Shown: piece by piece, positions 35,078 to 46,139 of the stretch
How positions within the stretch are numbered: the first letter of the stretch is position 1
How the letters are laid out: every line of letters starts with the position of its first letter
From: Sialis fuliginosa
Taxonomy: Eukaryota > Arthropoda > Insecta > Megaloptera > Sialidae
Assembly: GCA_961205875.1 (NCBI GenBank)
Contig: OY540821.1
Span: forward strand, 3,162,001-3,226,000
DNA length: 64,000 nt
Direction: 5' to 3'
Made by a program: the position numbers and the translations under genes
Notes under the pieces: generated by a model
The model's input: only the letters and a program-made list of their open reading frames with translations
The model's database searches: none
What the model was told of the DNA's origin: nothing

Positions 35078-35467
35078 CAGGGCTTCGAACCGGAACTGAA
35101 CCGAAAACCGGAAAAACTCGTTATTTTTTGCCGGAACGAAAACCGGAACAGAACTGAAATAAAAATATTGGTTTTTACGGTTCAGTACATGTTAAAATAC
35201 ACGCGTTAACAAGATCTTATTTCCCACTTCAATTGTCGTTCGGACTATCATACAAGTACCATAAAATATTCAAAATTATGGTAGAAAATTTTTTTTTAAT
35301 ACAAATAATTTTTTTTTAATTAATCACTCGGAGCTGAACCGAAAACCGAAAAAACCGGAAAAACTGTTCTTTTTTGCGGAACGAAAATCGGAACTGAACC
35401 GAAATATATTTTTTTACTCGAACCGGAACGAAAACCGAAACGAAAAAAATATCGGTTCGAAGCCCTG
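35078..35467. mobile_element. F10 hAT-like MITE, copy 2 (390 bp)
   Basis: Ends CAGGGCTTCGAACCG and CGGTTCGAAGCCCTG are perfect inverses. Flanks CTTATAAA and GTTATATA may be a decayed 8-bp duplication. Inserted at the edge of the F8 copy. The interior is an imperfect palindrome of GAACCGAAAACCGG-like repeats. Confidence 0.8.
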
Positions 35468-36097
35468 GTTATATAACGAACATTTTAACCCATTTCGAAG
35501 TTTGTGCAATTTATAATTTTCGAGTTCTATGTCGCCAAAAAAGAGACATTTTTTAACCCACCCTGCATGATATACATAAAATCTACATAAGCAAAAACCC
35601 CGACCATATAATGATATGTACATTAAATACGTACATATACATTTGCGCACACGTTATGTGTTCTGACGATTGCATATTTTCATTGCTTTTACCCCCAACC
35701 CCCCTCGCCGCAGACAGAATGATGTCCTTAGTTTAAACTGTATATTTGCATACCACGTTATCCTTTTCAAACATGCCACAGAGTCGCACAGACCCCGTGT
35801 TATCAGCTCACGCTACAGCCGGAAGTGCTACCTATCTATTCTGTACGGTTTCCGGTCCATTTCTACCTGTCTTGTATGTGTGTACAGGGTTGAACTACTG
35901 CAAAAGTATTTTTTTACTGATTATTGTAATACCAAATCGAAATCTATAATTTGAGATAAAAACCCGCGTGGTAGTTGCTCTGTGTCGAAATATACTGATT
36001 GTAAATTTACGCTAGCATCCAAACTGATCTCAGCGCGTTACTACCAGTATATACATATATATATTTTATACATTTCGTGTTTTAATTTTGATGGCAA
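35468..36097. other. No exon called; a GC-richer patch
   Basis: F13-like phrase at 35500-35545 (GAGTTCTATGTCGCCAAAA). 35700-35890 has higher GC and an open frame (35746-35949) after CCGCAG, but the peptide belongs to no family I recognise. Confidence 0.4.
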
Positions 36098-36260
36098 TCC
36101 ATACAAATATTATAAATGTGAAAGTAACTGTCTGTTTTTTACTTTCACGGCTAAACCGTTGAACTTATCGTGATAAAATTTGGCAAGAAAGGACATAGGC
36201 TACTTTTTCTACCTAAAAATTAATTAGATAAACAGATACAAATTCCAATTTGTACAATAT
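36098..36260 (+). mobile_element. Helitron-like 5' fragment
   Basis: CAATCCATACAAATATTATA, then GTGAAAGTAACTGTCTG, CACGGCTAAACCGTTGAAC and AAATTTGGCAAGAAAGGACA follow the order of the Helitron-like 5' region. The 3' hairpin end is missing. Confidence 0.65.
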
Positions 36261-37324
36261 TGTATAATAATTCTGATTCAGAGTAAAAATTATTGAAAAT
36301 TAAATGTATACCAACATTATTTTGATTGTTTATCAATTCATGGTTGCCCAGTGACTATATATGTCACGCACAGACATACAGACATATTTGAACTTTTATA
36401 ATAATTATGTATGTTGTATTTATTTATTTCATAACATATTTTTGTTGAAGAGTCCTTAATAGGTAAGTCCACCTCTGGTTCAATTCTTGAAGAAATAATA
36501 TATAAAATAGTTATGTCAATGTTTGCAATTATTCTTCCCCTTCCCTCCCCCTTTCCGGTACATTAATGTTTATATAAATTTCCGTTCTTTATGATAACAA
36601 GAGTTTTTGGTTTATTATGCTGCAGATAATATTTTTAAATTTTAATTAGATCATTTTCTGATATTAAAAAAAATCATCTATTTTTTTGTTCCAACTTAAC
36701 TCATAAACTATTGAATGGATTTTGATGGGATTTTCACTGCTAGATAGACAGTTTAAGACATGTGATGATTGATTTATGATAAATGTTTATTTTTATTAAA
36801 AAATATTTAATTTAACTTTTTTTTTTCGGTCTATTAAAAAATTCTTACAACTTTTTTTTATTGATAAAACGTATAATAAAAAAAAATGTGGACGTATTAT
36901 TTTAATGAAATCGTATAAATCAATACTTACATAAAAAATGTGCATTAAAAAATCTTACTTTCTATATTATTATGTTCATCACGTTAAAAAGAAAATAAGC
37001 TTTGGCGTTTTCTCTTCGTCTTCTTTTCCCTTTATTTATAGATAATCCTTGGCCTTTTCGACCCTCTATTAAGTGCAAGACCTTTATGTACAAAAACAGT
37101 GCATTAGAACACGTTAAAAAACGGAACCAACAAACTTAGAGGAAATAAAAAGGACGGATATTTTCCTTGATGGAAGGAAAGTTGAGATTTTTGTGTTGTA
37201 TTTTTTCCCTACGAAGTTTTAAAACATATGTGCATTAGCATCAGTATAAAAAATGCAGCGGTCGTAAAAATGTTTGTTTATCTCGGGGATTATTGATTTA
37301 TCCTTTAAAAAGTTCTGGTTTTCA
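36261..37324. other. AT-rich DNA with one F14 fragment
   Basis: 36680-36800 has TTCCAACTTAACTCATAAAC, TGGATTTTGATGGGATTTTC and ACATGTGATGATTGATTTA, an F14-like unit. No gene seen elsewhere. Confidence 0.45.
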
Positions 37325-37735
37325 CTTTGTATATCATACTTAAGGAACTGTAACTATTTATCGAAGAGGGATTTAAAATTTTTATATGTAGAACTAGATT
37401 ATTTTTTAAAACATTTTAAGACTACTCTGAGGTAGGCGTGATTTATATTTACAAAGTTCTATGTCGTGAAACATGAAGACCTTTTAAATTATTTTTTTAT
37501 ATAATTTTATTTAAATGGTTACAACTACTGAAATATCCTTCTAAAATATTTGAAATAATAGGAAAAAGTATAACAAACATTTTAAGACTTTTCCCAACTT
37601 ACTGTGATTTATAGTAACACAGTTCTATGTCGTCAAAAATGAAGACATTTTATTAAATTAATATTTTTTATACATAATTTTACTTAAATGAATGTAACCA
37701 CTGCACTATCTGTCTAAACGAGATTTAAATTAGAC
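37325..37735 (+). repeat. F13 tandem repeat, two to three units
   Basis: GTGATTTATATTTACAAAGT, TCTATGTCGTGAAACATGAAG, then GTGATTTATAGTAACACAGT and TCTATGTCGTCAAAAATGAAG recur about 175 bp apart, with a third start at 37690. They match the order at 11021. Confidence 0.6.
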
Positions 37736-38969
37736 CACTATGAAATTTTGAAAAAAAAAAATTTTTTATTGGTTTAATAAAACCTTTGAACCCCTAGAAT
37801 AAGAGACAAAAGGTGTCATACCCGCCCGAAGTCGTGTTCATTGAAATTTAGAGTTATTACTCAAGCGCTCCGAAATGCTTCAAAACGCCTACTTGCGATA
37901 GATTAACATTTAATTTTGAACTTATCTAATACACTAGAATATTTTAATGAAGAAGAAGGTCCCCTTTATGAAGCAGGAATGGCAGATTAAGGGTAAGAAG
38001 CTTAAAAAATGTTTACTTAAAAACTATAATTAGTACCAAAACTTGAAACGCGTTTTTCTCAAAAGTATGTTTTTCAAAACGGTGTACACGATATCTCGAG
38101 ATCTAATTAACGAATCTACATGAAATTTGGTACACCTATTCTAATGACTAGTGTCTTTCGGTTGATGGGCGATTTTGTCAATATTTTTTTCAATAATTAT
38201 TAATAAAATAATATGTCATTTTTCTCAAGGAATTTTGTTCTCGTCTCCAAAATAAAATAAAAATTAAAGGCTCCGTCAACCGAAAGCTAATACAATATAG
38301 ATAATGAACATATTTTTTATTTTTGTTTCAGACAACTAGTTTTCGCGAAATCGTGTACACCATCCGACCATGCGTGAAAATCATAAGGATGCGCTAAGCG
38401 GCTTAACTCGACGAGTTTTATATTTTTTTTTTTTTTAAATTGACACGTTCTTCAATGTGTATAAAAGATAATAAAAATAAAAAATTACTGGTGTTTTGTA
38501 AATACATATTTAGTAGAAGATAATAAAAATAAAAAATTACTAGTTTTTCGTAAATACATATTTAGTTAGAAATTAATTCCTGAAAATTACCCTGAAAAAA
38601 CGACCGTCACTGTGGTCTAACCCCTTAATATATATAATAATAAATTTTACCCTATTTCACATTTTATAATATTTTCCTCTTGCAAGAACCGTGATAAAGA
38701 TTTAAACGAACGTTCCAACGATATCCTACGTTCCAAGAAGTACTTACATAGTTAACTATCTCAATTTGTGTCAAGTGCATTTTGTTCTACCAAGATAAAT
38801 TGCTATTTTTACAGGACATGTAACGTATCTTAACGTTCTAATATACGGCAAGGTGACACCTGTTACTTGTACAACCGTTAGAATGTGCTACATAGTTTTT
38901 GTTGGTTGTCTATTTTATGTAGTTTTTTATTAGTTAAATTATGAATAGTATATTTACTTTTATTATATA
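37736..38969. other. No gene; a short inverted repeat
   Basis: CTTTCGGTTGA (38156) and TCAACCGAAAGC (38277) form an inverted pair, perhaps ends of a small element. A direct duplication of TAATAAAAATAAAAAATTAC with AAATACATATTTAGT lies at 38469-38565. No exon. Confidence 0.45.
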
Positions 38970-39455
38970 AGGTAGTGGCACCAGTCTTGGCAAGGACCAC
39001 AGTACTGGTAAATTTTTAATTAAATGTACTGAATTAGAAATATGTGTTGATATTTGATTACTACCGTTTCTGAATATTAATCTATATACATTTAAGTGTC
39101 TTACAGCGTGATTTGATGACAATCGGCCAATAGGTGTCAAAATGGTGGACATTTAAACTAATTATTAGTAAATTTATTTATTAATTATTTTATTATCATT
39201 GCAACTGCTTTACATTGTTTCAAATTTGACGATACTTTTTTTTTATCTTTTGTATCGTAGTACTTATCATTTTGTTATCATTAGTAAGTGTCCATCACTA
39301 CATGCTCATTACTGGTTATACCTTTGCCATTACTGAAGAAAAAAAGATGAACAAAATAAAAGGCTAAATTTAAAAAACAAACTATATTTGCGGACTTTGG
39401 TAATTAATTTGATTAAATAAAGAGTTATTTGTTTTATTAATAACATGAGTTCATT
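38970..39455 (+). mobile_element. F4 MITE, copy 5, right end missing
   Basis: Left end AGGTAGTGGCACCAGTCTTGG-like preceded by TA (38968-38969). Landmarks in forward order to AATAACATGAGTTCAT, after which the match stops before the expected right TIR. Confidence 0.8.
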
Positions 39456-39492
39456 ACATCAAACCGACGCGGCTTACACCCAGAAACCAAGA

Positions 39493-39995
39493 TCCACATA
39501 CAAATAGTTTTACAAAACTAAAGGTTTTACAAAAACTTTTATTGTTAATCAAAGACAAGCATGATTCCGTTATTAACAAATTAATAAAACAAAAACAATT
39601 GAAGATATCAGTTCTTAATTTTCAATGAATGTTCTGTTCTACATTCTGTACTAAATTATTTTCCAGTAGTTATTACAGCTTAAAAAATTGTATTTTCAGC
39701 CATTTTAATCAGCGTAGCGGATAAACAAATGAATGTATTTTTTTTCAAAATTGAGGTAGTAGAAAATTTTATAGCGAATATCTTTTATTTGAAACTTTTT
39801 TTTGTATAATACTTATTTAGATTGCTATTTAGAACTGCTAAAATAATTTTGCAATTGAACCATGGATAACTCCTGTCGTGTACAACCAAAATCGCAGCAA
39901 ACTTAGGGTATTATTCTACACCACTTTTGTAACATATCCTGTATGTATTAAAACTGTCTGCTAAAATAATCTGTTTTAGTTGGCACAGCCTGGAC
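39493..39995 (+). mobile_element. F6 element, copy 2, left part missing
   Basis: Matches 8537-9029 (AGTTTTACAAAACTAAAGG, AAAGACAAGCATGATTCCGT, ACCATGGATAACTCCTGTCG) and ends CAGCCTGGAC. The left arm is absent, so it cannot fold. The right flank AGA is not TA. Confidence 0.75.
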
Positions 39996-40660
39996 AGATA
40001 ATATTAATTTTAATAAAGTTAAAAAAATTAATCACTAAAATTATTTCACTATTCGAAATCGTAAAACCCTACAATTAATTTAAGCAATAAGATAGTTGAA
40101 TTACGGCAGGCCCGTATTAGGAAAAATGTACCATTTTAATTTTCTATAATAAAAAAAATCGATTTTGAAATAAATATATGCGGTCGTAGACACGTGATCA
40201 GTGTTAACAACTTTTGACAAGCACTGCTCTATCTCGAATCACTGCAAACAATAAAACAAACTGCTGATTATCGGAAAGCAGCCCCGAATCATCCACCCCC
40301 GCGCGCACACGGCACATTTAATGTGAGGGCACGTACGGCAAACCATAGATGTGTGGCAACTGTTACCCATAGATCAAACGTGCAAATAAAACTTGTGTGT
40401 GTGTGTATGTGTAATGTGTTTTATCTGTGGGAACAAGGTGGTTGGAGTTATTAGGCAATTGTATGCAGAATTTTGGATAAGTTAGTTGGTGTTATTTTAG
40501 TGGTGATGTTATCTTCTGAATGAGGGGGGGAGGTAGTGTGATAGTTTGAATGAAATTTTGCAAAGTCACGTTTATAAATGGAATGAGTTTATGATAAAAT
40601 AGAGGCTTTTTTGAATAATTCACAATTTTTGTCGATGTTTACTGAAAATATTGTTTAATT
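39996..40660. other. Unique spacer
   Basis: F14-like traces at 40050-40130. 40180-40390 is GC-richer, non-repetitive and carries no recognisable exon. A (GT)n tract sits at 40395-40408 and a poly-G run at 40522-40532. Confidence 0.4.
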
Positions 40661-40666
40661 TTCGAT

Positions 40667-41165
40667 ACCAAATTCGGAATATTTTTTATTCTTCTGTAGG
40701 TTTTCATGGCCTTTGTTCACGTTGTTGTATTTTTTCTAGAGATTTCTACTCTCATGTCAAAGGCCGCTATTTCATTATCAAAGACATATGCAAGGTTGCC
40801 TCAGTACCTTTTGACCAATCAGCTTGGGCACTCCAGATGACGTATTTTACCAAATTCGGAATATTTTTTCTTCTGTAGGTTTTCATGGCCTTTGTTCACG
40901 TTGTTGTATTTTTTCTAGAGATTTCTACTCTCATGTCAAAGGCCGCTATTTCATTATCAAATACATATGCAAGGTTGCCTCAGTACCTTTTGACCAATCA
41001 GCTTGGGCACCCCAGATGACGTATTTTCCCCTTCTCGCACCGAGTTACGAGGCTATATTTGTAATGATTGGGCACATCATCCTCCCTCTCCACATTTGGG
41101 CACCCCAGATGACGTATTTCCCTCTCCCGCACCGAGCTACTGAGGCTACCTTGTACTTAACATAC
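40667..41165 (+). repeat. 182-bp tandem duplication plus F11 fragment
   Basis: ACCAAATTCGGAATATTTTT begins units at 40667 and 40849. Each includes CTGTAGGTTTTCATGGCC, TTGCCTCAGTACCTTTTGAC and CAATCAGCTTGGGCAC.CCAG. The second runs on into the F11 palindrome (41041-41155) ending GAGGCTACCTTG. The 119-codon frame across this region is a product of the repeat. Confidence 0.75.
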
Positions 41166-41169
41166 CTTG

Positions 41170-42016
41170 GGACATATATATGACAGAGTAATAAGTCAAC
41201 TTTTAAATATTTTTATTTATATTGTTTCTATGATCACATATACTGAAAGTCTAATATTTGATCATATTTTTGACCGATCTTTGACATATTTCTTTGATAG
41301 TGTAATAGCGGCCTTATACAATTTCAAAAACACTCCGACATAAGTACATGAGAGTCGAAACGTAAAATAAGAAAATATGACAACAGCCCAATAATTTAGT
41401 ACTTATCGAATCACACTATGTCTGTCTGTCTGTCTGTCACACTACTGAACCGATTTAACTAAAAACCTAATAAATGAAATAATTATAGTATAGTGGCACC
41501 AATAATAGATTTGTTATGAAAAATAAAAATGCTTTTGGTGCTTTTTGAGGGACGGGGCATGGTTCACCAAAAAAATCCGGATAGGCAGCTATCAAATAAA
41601 AGTATATAAACGTTTTTTTATTGTTTAAATATTCTATAAACAATTTAAAAAAATTATTAAATTTATTTTGTTACCCACCCCTCCGAAAGTAATTGTGACA
41701 AAAATCTGAAAAATTGTGAATATTATGTAAAATGATGCATAGATCACAAGAAAATTATCAACTCTTACGTATTTTTTTTAATAATTCAAAATTGTTTTAA
41801 AAATATATACCTTTAATATATTCTATTAAATATAAGTACTGACTATTAATTTTGCTAAAATAAAATAAAATTAACATAATCGAATAAAAAAAAAAACTAT
41901 ACGGTACGAGACACTAATGCACGAATTTCAACTCGCACTTGAATATTTTTTTTATATTTCAAGTTAAAGTTACATCAAATATTTTTAACTATTCGAGTCG
42001 TTAGATACATTATAAT
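41170..42016. other. AT-rich DNA, no feature identified
   Basis: A CTGT tract at 41419-41436 is followed by ACTACTGAACCGATTTAACT, a Helitron/F14-like phrase without boundaries. Nothing else recognised. Confidence 0.4.
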
Positions 42017-42425
42017 GTAAAAAATACTAGATTACCCCCTCTCCCTATATCTTACTAGGGGCTCACAAATGTGTTAAAAATCAGTTATTTGGAAAAAATG
42101 GAGCTAGTAAATTTACAGAAAGATAAATTGTGATGTATAAAATACTATAGTAAGCCCCCCATTCCTTTTATTTATCTAGGAGCTCACAAATGTGTAAAAA
42201 AATCAGTTATTTGGGGAAAAATGGAGTTAGTAAATTGACATAAACTATTTTTCAAAATAGTCTTAGGAAAGATAAATTGTGATGTAAAAAACACTATAGT
42301 AAGTCCCCTCCCCCTCCTTATATCTATCTAGGGACTCCCAAATGTCTACAAAATAAGTTATTTGGGGAAAAAAATGGAACTAGTAAATTGATAAAACTAT
42401 TTTTCAAACTAGTCTTGGGGTGGTA
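42017..42425 (+). repeat. Tandem repeat, three units of about 120-145 bp
   Basis: TGATGTAAAAAACACTATAG, CCCC runs, TCTA.GG.(G/C)CTC.CAAATGT, TCAGTTATTTGG.GAAAAATG and AG.TAGTAAATTGA recur near 42017, 42133 and 42281. No frame is conserved between units. Confidence 0.7.
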
Positions 42426-42897
42426 ACTTCTTTCTTTATGACCTTATTTCTCGATATGACCAAAAATCAATAACCATGTGACACTGAGGACAGAAATACC
42501 TGAAGATATGTTACGCAGGTAACTGTAAAGTTATTTTTTTTTCTTGTTTTACTTTTTGATGCCGAGACGCCTTCTGGGTAGTAAACGTTATTTACAACAG
42601 CGAGTGTAACATAAATTAGAATACGCCGAGTCGGGTTTTAGTGTTCTCAACTTTTGTGTTTGAGTTTTCGTATATACAGTGTTGCCGTTGTTTACGACAT
42701 AAGTTTGTAAGTGTCTTTTGAAGTATTTTTCTCTACAGTCTACGCAGTGATTTTTGTCTTATACAAATAATTTTAAACAGTAACGGTATGATCAATATTG
42801 TTTCTAGTCTGACCGAAGGTCATTTTTTGGCTGAAACCGAAGGAATTGTATAACGCTATAAAAGTTAAGAAAAGTATACAATGTATTGTTGATTAAG
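42426..42897. other. No feature identified
   Basis: Moderately AT-rich unique DNA without a recognisable exon or repeat. Confidence 0.4.
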
Positions 42898-43260
42898 ACA
42901 TAGCATATTTAACATGGAGGCAATTAGAAGTGTTTTAGTAACCTTTGGTCAAATTTAACGATGTGTGATTGGTGCATTTTGAAATGCCGCAACAAAATTT
43001 AATAAAATAGTCATTAGTATATTGTTTTCAAATTTTTATCTGCCAAAAACAATTATTTTAATTTTATCTAGGATGCTTACTTTAATTTCATTAATGTGTT
43101 TTATTCTTTATTAAAGTTGAAAACAAAATACTGTTGATTAATTTAAAATTTATCAGTTAGTTTCGAAGCGGCATTTGAAAATGCACCAATCACACATAGT
43201 TAAATTTAACCAAAGGTTACTACAACTTTTCTAATTGTCCCCATGTTAAATTTCCTATGT
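42898..43260. mobile_element. Short TIR element, 363 bp
   Basis: Inverted arms of about 95 bp: ACATAGCATATTTAACATGG on the left and CCATGTTAAATTTCCTATGT on the right, continuing through AACCTTTGGT.AAATTTAAC and TGTGATTGGTGCATTTT. Flanks TGATTAAG and CTGATTAAGAC indicate a target duplication of 5-9 bp; palindromic overlap of the termini leaves its length ambiguous. No coding. Confidence 0.8.
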
Positions 43261-43281
43261 CTGATTAAGACAAATATAACA

Positions 43282-43395
43282 AATATAGCCTTGTAACTCG
43301 GTGCAAGAAGGGGAAAAACGTCATCTGGGGTGCCCAAGCTGATTGGTCAAAAGCTACAGAGGTAACCTGTGTATTTACTAACCTTGTAGTATTCC
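43282..43395 (-). repeat. F11 repeat fragment
   Basis: ATATAGCCTTGTAACTCGGT, ACGTCATCTGGGGTGCCCAA and GCTGATTGGTCAAAAGCTAC are the reverse complement of phrases at 40965-41065. Confidence 0.65.
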
Positions 43396-44343
43396 TTCCG
43401 GATTCACTTTTACGCGATTGAAATAGTTATATGTACATATATGTAACAGTGAATTTATGTCATTAAAATTTAATTGATTTTAATAAACATTAACAATAAG
43501 ATGCTATATTTTTGTGTTAGTTAATCAAAAACTGTTTTTTTGTCAAAATTAAAAAAATATATATCTTACTCCATATTTGATAATATGGAACAGATGTCTA
43601 TTTTTTACACGGCTTTCTTATTTTTACAAATTCAAAATTAATTAAGTGTCAAAAAGTAAAATTTAAATTACACATAATTCTATTTTTTATAATAAATACT
43701 TGCATTTTAACAATAACTGGATATCATTATTTTAGTTATCTTGATATAATCCCCTAACCATAAAAATTGTAAGAGTTTAGACTTACACGTGTTTCAATAG
43801 CAATGCTATCATCATCTAAGTCTAAATTCTAAATCTTAATTCTTAAATCTAAATACATAAATTCCTCTTCACATTAAAAACCCGGAGATATTTCTTATTT
43901 GCACTTTTTGATATTATCAATAGTTACAGAAATAAATTTCTGGTCCTATAATAACTATATATATACAGCCTGTATATAATTTTTTTTTATTTAAAGACAA
44001 AAAATGGACAATGTTATCCATGTATTAACTGTTCTGTATAGTTTACTCAAACTAGGCAATTTGCCAAAACTATTTATTAAAATTTAAATATATGTACAAT
44101 GCCTCTTCGTAAAAAAACAGATTATATATTCTTTATTGTATAGTTTTTTAATCTTCTGGTTTTCAAATTTATGTATTCGAAGAAATAATATTTTTTTCGA
44201 TTATAGACAAATAGAATTTTTTATTAAATTATATAAAAAAACAGTTGATGAAATTTTATGTATGTTAGTTTTATTTCAAAGTCATTCTTGTCTCCTGGGT
44301 GGAAATATGGTCGTTGCTTTACTTGGTAACGTTATTTAATATA
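43396..44343. other. AT-rich DNA, no gene seen
   Basis: The open frame at 44136-44339 lacks any recognisable motif. No repeat boundary found. Confidence 0.4.
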
Positions 44344-45169
44344 CAGTGCGTTCATGATGAAAGGAACAAATTCGTTTAAAATTCAGGTAATTATTTTGTA
44401 CAAAAACGCTCGGACACGTCGATTAGTATTTTTAGTTACGGATTTTTTGACATAAGAAAATTGTATACAGGCAGTCTCAAGAAGAACATTAAACAGTCAT
44501 CATTGATTTTTTTTAATGGAACACTCTATATATTATGCCATTTTTGAATTGTACGGTGTATTCTGAACACTTTTTTTACAACATACCATATCTCTAAAAT
44601 CAGCGGTTTTCGGAATAATGATGTTTGAAAATTGACATTTTGAAATACACACAAGTCAAATAAAATGTTTAAATTGAAAAAAATACACCTTGAACATTTT
44701 TTTAAAAGCCAACAAAAACATCCTGGTATTTCAAAAAAAAACATTGAACTTTTTTCATTCTTTTATTTTTCCTTTTTTCTTTTTTTTGCAATAGCAGGTT
44801 GTTTTTGTTGGCTTTTAAAAAAATGTTCAAGGTGTTTTTGTTCAATTTAAACATTTTATTTGACTTGTGTGTATTTTAAAATGTCAATTTTCAAACGTCA
44901 TTATTCCGAAAATCGCTGATTTTAGAGATATGATATGTTGTACAAAAAGTGTTCAGAATACACCGTACAATTCAAAAATGGCATAATATATAGAGTGTTC
45001 CATTAAAAAAAATCAATGATGACTGTATCTTCTGGAGACTTCCTGTATACAATTTTCTTATGTCAAAAAATCCGTAACTAAAAATACTAATCGACGGGTC
45101 CGAGCGTTTTTCCACAAAATAATTACCTGAATTTTAAACGAATTTGTTCCTTTCATCATGAACGCACTG
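44344..45169. mobile_element. 826-bp snapback element with about 390-bp arms, TA target
   Basis: Left CAGTGCGTTCATGATGAAAG and right CTTTCATCATGAACGCACTG are perfect inverses flanked by TA (44342-44343, 45170-45171). The inverse match continues through GAACAAATTCGTTTAAAATT, ATAATATATAGAGTGTTCC and AAAAGCCAACAAAAACA.CCTG almost to the poly-T centre near 44770. Ends beginning CAGTGCG with TA targets fit Tc1/mariner-type MITEs; this is family-level inference. No transposase. If transcribed it would fold into one very long hairpin. Confidence 0.9.
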
Positions 45170-45477
45170 TATAAAATAAGTAAAACTTTATTTATCGGAA
45201 TATATGATAACATGCATGAAAATCTTTACTTAAAACAAGAAAAAATAATAAAGATAGTGGTACAAGTCTTGGCCGCTTTAAGAGCAAGGTATACTGTTTT
45301 TTTTTTGGAATTGATGGACTTATTTTTTGTAATTCTCATGAAGTGACACACTATTAAAACAAGTACCTCTTTATTAAATTAACAAAGTCTGCAAATATGT
45401 TTATGTAATGGACAAAATAAAACCAGTAATGAGCACCGAATGATGGACATTTGTTAAGGATTACAAAATGATAATTA

Positions 45478-45862
45478 TAGTCCGAGAGGTAAGCTACAAA
45501 ATATTGCAACTATATACTTTATAAAGGCTGATTTTTTGAAATTACGTCACATTTGTGGTGTAGAGATACAGCCTGCCGTCAGTCAGCTAGTTTCATTAGC
45601 GTTTGGCGCAGGGGCGGCTTTATTTTTGTAAAAATGTAGCTGCAACTATTTTATAAAATCTGAAAATTTATTTGTAAGCAGTATACTAAGTAAGAACTCC
45701 TTTTATCATAATCAGCCTTCAAAAGCTTGCAACCGGGCGCGTCAGCAGCGCGTTTTACTGACTGACGGCAGGCTGTATCTCTACACCACAAATGTGACGT
45801 AATATCAAAAAATCAGCCTTTACAAAGTAGTTGCAATATTTTGTCGCTCACCTCCCCGACTA
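45478..45862. mobile_element. Harbinger-like MITE, 385 bp, TTA duplication
   Basis: Starts TAGTCCGAGAGGT and ends ACCTCCCCGACTA, with arms of about 110 bp containing CAAAATATTGCAACTA, ATTACGTCACATTTGTGGTG and GTAGAGATACAGCCTGCCG and the inverses. TTA lies at 45475-45477 and 45863-45865; other F4 copies have a single TTA- or GTA-type site (GATAAGTACTACGAC), so the empty site is visible. A half-copy is at 51700. Confidence 0.9.
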
Positions 45863-46139
45863 TTACTACGACACTAAAGTTATAAAATAAAGAATCCTAA
45901 ATTTTGAAACAATATAAAGGAGATGCTGTGATAATATAATAATTAATAAATAGATTATACTAATAATTAGTTTAAATGTCCACCATTTTGACACCCATTG
46001 ACCGATTGTCATCAAATTAAGTTCTTTTAGAGTTAAGTGTCCAAAGATTATGATTCGGTAATGGAAATTATAAAATATCAACACATATTTCTAATTTAGT
46101 ACATTTATTTAAACAATAGTCCAACACTGGGGTATTATC

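Noticed and set aside
35746-35949. Open frame in a GC-richer patch
   Set aside because: It has a potential upstream acceptor (CCGCAG) and balanced codons, but no recognisable motif; evidence was too thin to call.
40824-41183. 119-codon open frame
   Set aside because: It lies in the 182-bp duplication and F11 repeat; the duplicated peptide mirrors the DNA repeat.
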